Assembly: GCA_022410635.1 (NCBI GenBank)
Contig: JAJVDF010000416.1
Span: forward strand, 1,077,508 to 1,141,507
DNA: 64,000 nt
Source: Tretioscincus oriximinensis
Lineage: Eukaryota > Chordata > Lepidosauria > Squamata > Gymnophthalmidae
Direction: 5' to 3'
The notes beneath the pieces are model-generated. The model saw only the letters and a program-made list of their open reading frames with translations, was not told where the DNA came from and ran no database searches. The translations under genes were made by a program, and so were the position numbers. Below are positions 25,801-34,584 of this stretch, piece by piece (the first letter of the stretch is position 1; each line of letters starts with the position of its first letter).

Positions 25801-28725
25801 CAAAGGTCTCAGGGCATTTTAAAACAGTAACAAACAAATTTTAGTGTATTAATCTATAAGCATTACATTTCAGGAAACCCTAGCAAATGGTAAATGCACC
25901 TATCAGGAGATCAGTATAAATATTCCTCACTTCTATAAAAAATACCTTCCATAAAAGTAAAAATTCATAAACTGGGTAGTAAATAATCTTCATGAAGAGG
26001 GAAACTGGATGTACATAAGGATCCACCTGTGCTAATCCACAAGTCAACGTATGAAAGATGATTCACATGCACAATAACCTTGATTTTCTGCTCCTTTATA
26101 TAATTTCAGGATTCTAACTAGGTTTCAGTCACCAAAACCATGTTTAGGAGGAGACCTGATAACATATTTAGTGCTGCCCAAGAAATACAGAGCAACATTG
26201 TTGCTTTTGTTGTGATCAGTATGCTAAATTCTGAATCAAGTAGGTATACATTTTCTAATATGATACTTATTTTTGCTGTTATTCCTCTCAATGCAAAGTT
26301 TTGCAGACTACAGTTAGTAAAATATGATGTTCTTTGCATAATGAAGATGTTTAAACTCTCACAACTTGCAGAAACATGCATGCTATCAAGAGAAAACCAG
26401 TAGCTATCAAGAGAAAATCAGTAGGTAAAACAGGTGTTTCCAAAACTGTCTTTCCTAATGTACTGCTGCAAGCATTGTGGGTACTAAAATCAAAAGCCAT
26501 ATAATGCAAAAGGTAAGTGTAAACATAGAAAACTGTTCTTTATTTGCTAGAGAACACCAGCCAAGTGATGCCAAAGACCTTTTTTGGTAGAAACAGGCAA
26601 TATTTTCTAGAGATATCGAGCCTCATGGCTACAGTACAACGACAGTGAAATTACTATATACAATTGATACAAACAGCTATGTATAAACTCATACAACTGC
26701 CCTTGTTTTAAAATTTGGGACAATGTATTCGTATTGGGGGTTAGTGTATCTATACTATAAAAATGCAAAAGATTTTTGTTTTTGTAACTGGAATGTAGGC
26801 ATCCTTTTTAAAAATGGATGGGCTGTGAAAAACAGGACTTGTGCACATAGAGTTACCTATTTTTGTTCTGTTATTTTTTTCAACTACTAATGATGCAAGT
26901 AAAAAACCACAAGTAGCCAAAAGGAACATACTGCCAAGAATGCTAAATAAAAGGACGTCTCAGAGCCTGCCAATGAAAACAAAGAAGAGGACTGAAGAGG
27001 AGGTGCTTAGAACATTAGTCAAGAAAGTTGCAGTGTAACATACAAACATCTGAGTGAGAGAAACTAAGCTGCAGCTGGAAGTTAGCTTTCAGTTTTGCTA
27101 TGAGGACTGCTCTGTGGCTATTACTGGCAGTTCTGTTCTGCCAGAATTGTGGATACAGCAGAGGCAGCAAGCGCGAGAGGCGGAGTGTCTTGGAGATGCT
27201 CCTGACTCTCTGGTGTTACCGGCAAAAGCTGCAAATCCCATTACTAGCTCTTAATCGGTACGGCTGCCACTGTGGAACTGGAGGTTCTGGAAGTCCCCTG
27301 GATCAAGTGGACCAATGCTGTTTCCTGCATGACTGCTGCTACCGTCATGTCAGAGTCACTTTGGGATGTCACAGCAGAGTCAAGTGGCAACGCTACAAAC
27401 TGGTATGTAAGGGGTCAGAGACAGAATGTCGATCCACAAGTGTCTGTGGCAGGATGGCATGTGAATGTGACAAGCAATTGGCAGAGTGTTTGATGGAAGC
27501 AAAACCTCAGCGGAAGTATTCTTTTTACAAGAGGGGAGATCTCTGCAAAGGTCCTAAGGATTTTTGTCCTGTCACCCATCACAACTGGACTGATGATCAT
27601 CACCACCATAAATTCCTGGGAAGTCCCCTTTCTCTGTCTGCCCCAAGGTGGGTGAATTAAAGCTAACCAAGTCTGAAAAGGAATATGACTGATACCCCTT
27701 AAAAGTCTTCATCTGTTATTATTCACTTTTAATGCTTGTACTTCTACTAGTAGTGGGGCAGGTTGCTTTAGAACATAAGAACATAAGAAGAGCCATACTG
27801 GATCAGGCCACAGTCCATCGAGTCCAGCATTCTGTCTCACACAGAGGCCCACCAGATGCACCTGAGCAGTCCGAACAGAGGAAAGCAAAATATTCTCCTG
27901 TTCGTGACTCCCTGCAAATGGTATTTCAAGAGTCCTGCCTGTTGCTCCATCCCGGAGGCTACATCCAGACAACTATCTTAGTATCCATTTATACCCTTTA
28001 ATAGCAGCTGTGTGTCAGACTATCAAAAGTAATCTCTTATGATGGTGGAAGAATGCAAAAACCGACAGCGTGTCCTGTGAGCTGATCCTCAACAGAAAGG
28101 AAACCTTCAAACAAAAATTTATCATACATTTTAAAGACAAAACAGAGATGACAAGTAGGTTTGGGCCCAAAATCTGCCAGGAATTTCCAGCATGGAAGCA
28201 GCACTTAAATGAAATTTCGGAAGTTTTGACTTTTGAGAATGTTGGGGAGCTCTGGGCCACCCTACGCCCAGGAATCCATAAAGATGTGAGAAAGGAGTTT
28301 TTATATTCAGGGTAATTGTTCAGAATTCAAGGCGTTTGCACTCTAAAGGTTTTGCTCTCTGGACTTTGCAACCTGATCCTTCCTTGAGGGGTGGCCGGCT
28401 GTGTGAACAAGCCTCCCCCGCTCAGTCACTGGGGGGGCAAAGAGGGAAGAGGAGCGATGGAGCTGCTTTGGAAGCCCCGGGTCGGGCGGGGTCTCTCCTC
28501 CGTCCCTTTTTCCTCCCCACCTTAAGCCCCCCCTCCCCCTTTCCCCTCCCCTCCTTCCCCTCCCCCCTTCCATGTGCTCCTCCCGTATTCCTGCCAGGCA
28601 AGGAGGAGGCATCCGGGGAAGAGGCCTGAAGTCCTCACCTGCACCAGCACCTTCACGTACATCAGCGGCTGCGAGAGCACCGTGAGGCCGGAACCCAGCA
28701 ACACCTGAGAGACCGTGTCCGCCAT
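13872..28725 (-). CDS. MTCH2: Mitochondrial carrier homolog 2, 13 exons, 301 aa, complete
   Basis: Exons in transcript order: 28639-28725, 25616-25700, 25066-25172, 20759-20785, 20475-20531, 19515-19572, 18608-18659, 18169-18228, 17423-17516, 16846-16893, 16312-16379, 14714-14789, 13872-13958. All have AG/GT borders and phases chain without a break (906 bp with stop; human is 303 aa). MTCH2 is a divergent SLC25 protein in the outer mitochondrial membrane, known as the tBID receptor and as an insertase for alpha-helical proteins. Recognisable segments are the start [33 protein letters not shown], the degenerate carrier motifs THPFH and [12 protein letters not shown], and [17 protein letters not shown]. 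Exon 4 is only 27 bp. The C-terminus diverges after SLFFRSVP. Intron 1 hosts an opposite-strand sPLA2 gene; intron 3 hosts a solo LTR. The adjacent AGBL2 matches human 11p11.2 order. Confidence 0.97.
17125..17290 (-). repeat. Degenerate CR1 3' fragment
   Basis: Shares GAGGCCACAGCCCATTTAGTCC and TGCAAATGGC-type spacing with the better CR1 ends in this window, but it is eroded. It lies in MTCH2 intron 9 on the antisense side. Confidence 0.4.
18900..19340. other. Intronic stretch with unusual CpG content, unrecognised
   Basis: Within MTCH2 intron 6. It has locally frequent CpG (for example CTGCCGCGTTCTCGATT and ACACTCGCGAGAGTAG) in otherwise AT-rich intron. No frame, exon or named repeat found; possibly an unlisted transposon remnant. 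Confidence 0.25.
21130..21480. repeat. GC-rich insertion with a poly-G run, unclassified
   Basis: In MTCH2 intron 3. It contains a run of ~18 G (21250-21267), a C-rich segment, and a perfect 12-bp inverted repeat CTGCCGCATCTC / GAGATGCGGCAG about 55 bp apart. Composition contrasts sharply with flanking AT-rich intron. I cannot assign a family. Confidence 0.4.
22441..22628. mobile_element. hAT-type MITE, 188 bp, TSD TCCTTAGA
   Basis: The element starts CAGACCTGGGCAAGG and ends TTGCCCACCCCTG, a version of the hAT terminal repeat CAGGGGTGGGCAA. It is flanked by a perfect 8-bp direct repeat TCCTTAGA (22433-22440 and 22629-22636). The interior is CpG-rich (CATGCGGCCC twice, in opposed contexts). 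No transposase. It lies in MTCH2 intron 3. Confidence 0.92.
23050..23212 (-). mobile_element. CR1 LINE 3' fragment, antisense
   Basis: Contains GAATGTAAGAAGAGCC, GAGCATTCTGTCTCACAGAG, CACCTGGGTAGTCTGAACAG and TGACTCCCTGCAAATG in the order seen in the other CR1 ends. MTCH2 intron 3. Confidence 0.7.
23681..24410 (+). mobile_element. Second solo LTR, related ERV subfamily, 730 bp
   Basis: It starts TGTCGGGGTTC and ends AAACCCCCGTTACA. The 3' half is homologous to the LTR at 3646-4516 (CTGCGCCCCTTGGGAGGAGG, ACACGCCTTCTG, GTCAATAAAA, GTGGACCTCCT). The flanks GAGG (23677-23680) and GATG (24411-24414) fit a 4-bp duplication with one later change. AATAAA lies at 24210-24215. No internal retroviral sequence. 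It lies in MTCH2 intron 3, opposite to MTCH2 transcription. Confidence 0.82.
25765..25835 (-). repeat. L2-like LINE 3' tail, antisense
   Basis: ATTTATTTATTCTTATACCCCGCCC followed by GGTCTCAGGGC is the antisense of the squamate GGGCGGGGTATAA tail. It lies just upstream of MTCH2 exon 2, in intron 1. Confidence 0.5.
27100..27660 (+). CDS. Intronless secreted phospholipase A2, 186 aa, nested in MTCH2 intron 1
   Basis: A single uninterrupted frame encodes a whole secreted PLA2, an enzyme hydrolysing the sn-2 ester of phospholipids with Ca2+. Residues 1-20 form a hydrophobic signal peptide; KRERR (24-28) looks like a propeptide-cleavage site. The Ca2+ loop is YGCHCGTGG (54-62), the active site CCFLHDCCY has His77 and Asp78, and the second catalytic Asp124 lies in CECDK. 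At least 14 Cys follow residue 38, consistent with a disulfide-rich sPLA2 fold. A C-terminal extension past FCP (155-157) carries a His run (167-170). Family genes normally spread this over about four coding exons, so absence of introns points to a retrocopy. No poly(A) tract or target duplication remains visible. Strand is opposite to MTCH2. The family includes both housekeeping enzymes and snake venom PLA2s; nothing here indicates venom use. Group assignment is uncertain. Confidence 0.88.
   Translation: MRTALWLLLAVLFCQNCGYSRGSKRERRSVLEMLLTLWCYRQKLQIPLLALNRYGCHCGTGGSGSPLDQVDQCCFLHDCCYRHVRVTLGCHSRVKWQRYKLVCKGSETECRSTSVCGRMACECDKQLAECLMEAKPQRKYSFYKRGDLCKGPKDFCPVTHHNWTDDHHHHKFLGSPLSLSAPRWVN
27769..27998 (-). 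mobile_element. CR1 LINE 3' end, antisense
   Basis: Well-conserved copy (GAACATAAGAACATAAGAAG, GATCAGGCCACAGTCCATC, CAGCATTCTGTCTCACACAG, CCATTTATACCC). It begins 109 bp after the sPLA2 stop codon and may have truncated that gene's 3' UTR. Confidence 0.8.
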
Positions 28726-29010
28726 GCCTGCAGCCGCCGCGCCGCCTGGGCTCCTCCTTCGGGTACGGAAGAGGAGGAAGGAAAGCAGCAGCCGTCGCGC
28801 GTCATAGCCACGTGACCCACGGCGGCGGGGTCACTAAGAAGAAAGGGATTTAGCGCCGCCATCTTGCTCCCTTCCCAAAACTGAAGCCCGCCACAGGCAG
28901 CACAGCCCTCTGCTTCCCTGCTAGAGTCCTTCCTCCAGCGGTATCTACAGCAGCGGCAGGCGGGCGCGATGCCCATCATTGGCGAAGAGAACAGGGCAGC
29001 CACTCACACA
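28640..29010 (-). promoter_or_regulatory. MTCH2: CpG-rich MTCH2 promoter with E-box and YY1 sites
   Basis: GC/CpG-rich block around the MTCH2 start codon at 28725. Just upstream lie CACGTGAC (28809-28816), a USF/TFE-type E-box, and GCCGCCATCTTG (28855-28866), the reverse of the YY1 core AAGATGGCGGC. Such YY1 elements often sit at transcription starts of TATA-less housekeeping and mitochondrial genes. No TATA box. Confidence 0.65.
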
Positions 29011-30383
29011 GCCGACGAGGCCTTTTTTTAAAAAAAAATTAGATGTTTTCCGGTAGCCGGTGTTCTACGTTTTTAAGTCTATGTTGAAAACTCAGAACTA
29101 TAAATATAGAAATGCCCGAGACGACGAGGCGTACCCAGCAGCACTTCTAAGAATGCAATCGATCGAATTCTAACGTCTTAGTCAAAGTATAAGATTTCTC
29201 CTTTGATCTTGCACGAGTGCAGCCCCCTGGCACCCGTGTGGCTTCTTTCCCCACCCTTGACTAGCCCTAAGGCCACGGGCGTTGAACTTGGAGCAGCAAT
29301 GTAGATCATTCTCGCGAGAAAAATGAACCAACTTTACACGAGCCAGATGACATTGTGGTGCGTCGGGGTCAAGGGCATTGAGAGTTACTGCAAATGCTCT
29401 CAGGCACCAATAATTGGGCAATAGTAGTTTAAAAACTATTTAAAGCCAGCCAAATTGCTGTGTGTCTTTGCTGTGTGTACTCACGCATTATAGACACACA
29501 AATAATACGGATANTTATGGGGAAAATAATAAAAGGACCTGTCCATACTGAGCATTATTCTGGGCTGCCATCCACATGCTAGTGTAGGCTATGGCAGGCC
29601 CCGAATGGGCCAAAGTGTACAAAATGAACATTAGCCTTCTTTCTTGCATTTTGACTGTGTAAAGAATATTTTTTGCTGAAACATTAATGCAGAAATAAAG
29701 CTTAAATATCTGTGCTGGGTAGTGTTTTTTTATGCTAATGTCTTTTTTAAATCTAAGAAACCATCATTCATAATGATGGTTGAACTATGTTATTTTATCC
29801 TTCCCAGTTTACGTCATTAATTCAGTAGTTGGCTGTCAATTTACAAAGTTAAAAAGTACCTTCCAGGTGGCTAAAATACTTCCAAGCTCCAAAGAGCATT
29901 AGAGGTGGATTGGAAATGGAATGAGAATGTTTTGTTTTGCATTGTGAAGGAAATCTAAGTGAACATTACCAACAAATGCACTATAGTGTGTCATCCTAAT
30001 TGTTAACAGAATTTATTTGTTCTGGCATCTGCCCCTAGAAAAGTGAGGTTACTTTTCCAACATCTGCTGTCACATTTGACAGGTAAAAGAATAATGGATT
30101 TTGTTATGACAAGATATTTTCAAACAAAGGTGTGTAGCAAAATCGACAAACATTATCAAAATATATTATATTTTTCTGTTTTGTCTCTATATTAGTGCCA
30201 AATTTAGTATTTGAGCACTTCAATATTTTCTACATCTCTCAAACACCTTCAGGTTAATCTCCGTATTCATCATAGAGATGAGCAAAGAAGCCAGACTTGG
30301 AGAATGGATTTTAAATTGTGACTTACATTTAAATTTTCAACTCTCCATCATTGATCTGGGACAGAAAACTATTTGTTATATGT
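29011..30383. other. Intergenic, no gene recognised
   Basis: Between the MTCH2 promoter and the fold-back element. It holds one copy of a short interspersed repeat (29537-29620) and one ambiguous base at 29514. Open frames are short and non-homologous to anything I recognise. Confidence 0.5.
29537..29620 (+). repeat. Short unclassified interspersed repeat, copy 1
   Basis: CTGTCCATACTGAGC ... CCATCCACATGCTAGTGTAGG-CTATGGCAGG resembles 60885-60960 and, more weakly, 59555-59625, all in the same orientation. Family unknown. Confidence 0.45.
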
Positions 30384-30709
30384 CCAGCAAAGGGGCTAGC
30401 AGCACTTTGAGACTAACTTGAGAAAAGTGGTTGGCATAAGCTTTCGTAGACAGGTCTACTTCTTCAGATGCTGAGGGACTAATGCCAGGGTCAGGTATTT
30501 ATAGGGAAATGTGTATGGGAGAAATGTGTATTCTCCCATACACATTTCCCTATAAATACCTGACCCTGGCATTAGTCCCTCAGCATCTGAAGAAGTAGAC
30601 CTGTCTACGAAAGCTTATGCCAACCACTTTTCTCAAGTTAGTCTCATAGTGCTGCTAGCCCCTTTGCTGGACTTTCTGCTAGACTAACACGGCTATTTCT
30701 CTGAAATTG
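30384..30709 (+). mobile_element. Fold-back retroposon, 140-bp arms, 16-bp TSD
   Basis: Arms 30384-30523 and 30531-30670 are reverse complements with a single mismatch and a 7-nt loop. A 39-nt non-palindromic tail follows (30671-30709) ending CTAACACGGCTATTTCTCTG plus AAATTG, a common reptile repeat 3' end. The unit is bracketed by ACTATTTGTTATATGT at 30368-30383 and 30710-30725, a 16-bp target duplication of the length made by LINE machinery. No coding capacity. Confidence 0.9.
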
Positions 30710-30725
30710 ACTATTTGTTATATGT

Positions 30726-33700
30726 AACTCATACCTTATGTATTTGGATCGGAGATATTTCCCTGAGATCAGAAAGGAATTTATTCAGTTTTGTTTTCAA
30801 CACTCACCAGTGTTTTGAATGAGTGCTCTCACCAAAATAATAACAAAAAGGAAATGTATTTGCTTCAATTCTTGTTAGTGAAGTTTTTTCATTGTCTTGT
30901 CATTCATACTTCTAGTCACATTTCATAGATTTTCCCCCTGTTCCATCATGAGTTTATGTTCAGAGAGAAGTGCCCTATAGTCAACAAAACTGTTCCGGTG
31001 ATCGGGAAGAAGCAACCTCCTTTGAGAATGCTGTTCAGAAATTCTGCTGAAAACAAACAAACACTAAAAGAAAAACAATCCTCACCCACAAAGGAGGGCA
31101 TAGATTTCATGAGGTTTCTAGAATGAACTATCACATATGGAGAATAGTTCATTCTCAGATTGTTTTGTGAAAATCCAGTAATGAATGGGCTGAAAGCTTT
31201 TTTAAAAAGGGAACTCCTCACCTGAAAGATAGCAGTAAAAAAACTGGAACACCTACTGTACCAGATTAGCACACTTAACTAAAGACTGACTCCGTGTACT
31301 GAAACTGTTCAACACAATAACGCTTTGTAAAAATAATTTCCAAATTGCAGCCTTGCAAATCTGTACTGAGGCATCCAGCCATAAGGTCATCATAAAGAGC
31401 AACCCTTGAAACTAGAAATGCAAGAGCATTTGCTATTTCCTGATCATCTCATCTGCTGCATATATAAAAATCAGGGCACTTGATTGTTGGTAGGAAGGAC
31501 ACACAGATCCATTAATGGAAACCTGGTACTACTCTGCTGAGAACAAATGACAGTTCAGGGTCCCCACCCGAATAATTAGTTCTCCCTGTAACAAGCAGAG
31601 CAAAGTCCAAAGCTAGTTTTAGAGCAAGAGAACATCTATGGGTGAGGCCAGCAGAGCTTGCAGTTCTACATTTTATTGTCATAAACAGGGTCCCTTGTGG
31701 TGAAATCATCAGCCTTAACAAAGACTTAAAATTGCTCTAAGTCCTCACCAATTTGTAGAGTGATCTCTACCTAATGAGGACTATCTTCCCAACACCACTG
31801 TTCCTCAATGAAGTCTTGCATTCATAATCAATCTGGTGAGAAATTCAGTCAGTTGTTCAGAAGCCTACATTTAGGTACTAGCACAAGAGTCTCTGTCACT
31901 GGTGAGAGAGGGAGAAACATTGGTTGTTTCACCTGGGCAGGTCTAGAATGAGGCAATAGCAGATATAATGACCTTGCAGAATTTTCCTTTTAAAATAATC
32001 CATTGCTATTCAATATTAATGCTTTTTCAATAGAAAAAAACGGCGATGGTGAATGCCTTAAAGTTTCCAATCCTGATGCTGCAGGGCAGGGATAGGATTG
32101 CAAGGCAAGGCTAGCCTAAAGAATTCTCCTACACAATATCTGTTGAGGTTTGTATATGTTTAAGCCATGCTTTCCAGAACAAAAATGTATTCTCTGTACA
32201 GCATCAATGTAGGTCACCTGATGTACTTAGCTGTGAGTTTAAAACAAGTACTGTATAACCAAGAAGACTTAGATACTTTGTTATTTGTTTTACTGCAACT
32301 TGTACAGAAGAATAAATGCCTTGCTTGAGAATAATATGCCGGTGTGGACTCCATTCTACACTTTTGCTACAAGAAAGAGCTACTGGGGGTTCTAAGCATT
32401 GCCTGTATACCTGATGACCTCTGCTGCATCTCTGCTGAGAAGAAATATTACCTGACAATATCTACAGAGTGCCTTATGGTGCTTTAGCTGGACATCACAC
32501 TGTAGAAACTGCATAGAAGTACTAAAAAGCATGATGACAACCCTTCCTAGCTCTACCACAGCTGGAGCCTCATAATTACATGTGGCGAATTTCCCAAAGT
32601 CATGTTTTCATAGTGTAAGACAATGTGTAGATGTTTTTGAGTGAAACTTGATTTAAAGCTACTACAGTTGTTGTGACTCTGTTCCATTTCTATCTGCAGG
32701 CAGCCACTTTCAAATAAAATAAAGCAATTGCTGATATATCTGTTTCATCTGTCTTATTATGCTGTTTTATAACCACTACACCTTAAATCGTTTCAAAATG
32801 GAATTAAAATTTTAATTTTAACTTCATTAATGAACTGCATTTTGCATAATTTCTGAACTGTGAACTTTTGGACAGAGTTCCTGAAAGACAGCCACTGGGG
32901 AGAGGATCTGCTGCCTCTGACACCACTGGTCTTCCATATGGATATGAAAGAAGATCGAGGTTTCTGACCTTCACCTGCTTTTGTTCTTTCCCTCATGTCA
33001 AGCTCAGCAAGATGGTGGTGTACGACTTTTGCCTTCCTTTGATCTTCACTCTACTTGAGCTCAACAAGATTGTACATCAGCATCTCTTACCCTTGGAGAT
33101 GTGTTACGTTCCTTCACTTTTAAGTTCCCAGTCATCTCTTTACCCTGGTTCCACTACTTTGCATTACACTGTTTAAAAAAATAAATCAGCATTCTGTGTT
33201 AATAAAACATACTATTTTATTGTTAAACGGGTCCTGAAAACTTCTGAATTTGAACAGAGAAAAATAATAAATAAATAAAATTAACAATGAATCTATTTCT
33301 CATTTGCATTTGAATACTTTTTTGCACTTATCCAAAATATTTCCACCATACTAAAGATATGCAAACTGACTTTTTTATATTAATAGCATTTGTCTGCTTA
33401 TAATTGGACAGTGTACAAATAATCATTGACCTCGATATGTAGTTAGATTGATATTACATTTCTTTCAAGCTTGAACAGCAGATGATCATATACAGTTAAA
33501 CATTTGTGTGGTTTTAAGCTGGCTTTTAAGATTTTCACTTAGCCACTGGAAATTAAAAAAATGCTGTTGCAATCTTAGCACTATAGCAAAATCTTAGCAC
33601 TTTTCATTCTGAAATAAGGAAGAATACTCATGTTATAGGTAAACAGAAAGATAACAAAGAATCACTATTTGACTATCAAGAAGTGATTGAAACTGGCAAA

Positions 33701-34262
33701 GGGAAAAAAGTATACTTGTATCTGGGTTTTATTTATTCCCTCTGTGGTTTCTTCTTTAACAGGTTTGCTTTTGTTATGGTTATGTTCACAGCTACACAAC
33801 CATCTATGAATAGAATTAATAGAATCAAGAATCTACCATGGGAATGGTAGAGAAACAGCATGAGCGCTGCATCCCTTATAAATTTTCTAGCTTCTGGGTG
33901 TTTAACCTTCAGCTGCTATTAGAATCCAATGGGACGAAAATAGTCTTGGAGTTTCAAATTGTCCATTTGAGCACAATCTTTTATCTGATAGTTATATAGT
34001 ATCCATGTACTGAATACTTTTTAATATCTATTTGATGAACAGAGCACAAGATTGTTTTTCTCCATAATATACTGATCAACCCAAAAATACTAATGGGGAA
34101 AAACTCTGTTACATCATTTATGCAAAATAATTTGAAATCATCCTTGCAAGATTCAAAATTCCTTCTTATGATAGCAATGTATTTGATTTTTCTCAAGTAT
34201 TTTTAACCATCCTAAAGTAGGAGAACATCAGCCTTCTGATTGACTAGCTGCTAACAACGGGT
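30726..34262. other. Intergenic DNA and AGBL2 3' flank
   Basis: No exon recognised. Toward AGBL2, minus-strand AATAAA signals occur at about 33728-33737 (overlapping pair in GGAATAAATAAAACCC) and near 33217, suitable for ending AGBL2 transcripts 0.5-1 kb after its stop. The short frames around 32870-33176 are unremarkable. Confidence 0.4.
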
Positions 34263-34584
34263 TTATTCTAACGCCGTGGTTTCATGAGAGGGAACAAGAT
34301 GTTTTTTACTCATAACCTTTGCCTCTATACTGGCCATTCTACTCTGTTTTGATGAACATTTTGTTACTCCTCTACTACTGGTATGATGTTTGCTTCCTGG
34401 TTGCAGAAGCATGCGATCAATTTTGATAGGTTTCCATTTAAATTGTTCTTGAGGAAGAATTTGTGATCTGCTTTGATTCAGATGCCACATTTTTTTATTA
34501 TTGAAAATGTTTTGAGATTTCAAAGAAAGACTTTGGCGCAACATTAAGGTTACAGAAGGCACTTCAGGATTCCAGCACATAGAT
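34263..34584 (-). CDS. AGBL2: Probable AGBL2 terminal exon (phase to previous exon unresolved)
   Basis: After a good acceptor (TTATCTTTAG) the frame reads [17 protein letters not shown] and stays open for 107 codons to a stop, in the Ser/Lys/Gln-rich style of the AGBL2 C-terminus. It needs a phase-2 predecessor, whereas exon 16 (37307-37501) ends in phase 1. Either a short exon of length 3n+1 lies between 34585 and 37306, or one border is misplaced. Confidence 0.65.

Noticed and set aside
28336..28629. Overlapping Pro/Ser-rich frames of 97 (+) and 89 (-) codons
   Set aside because: GC-rich intron-1 start of MTCH2 beside the CpG island; open frames expected from composition.
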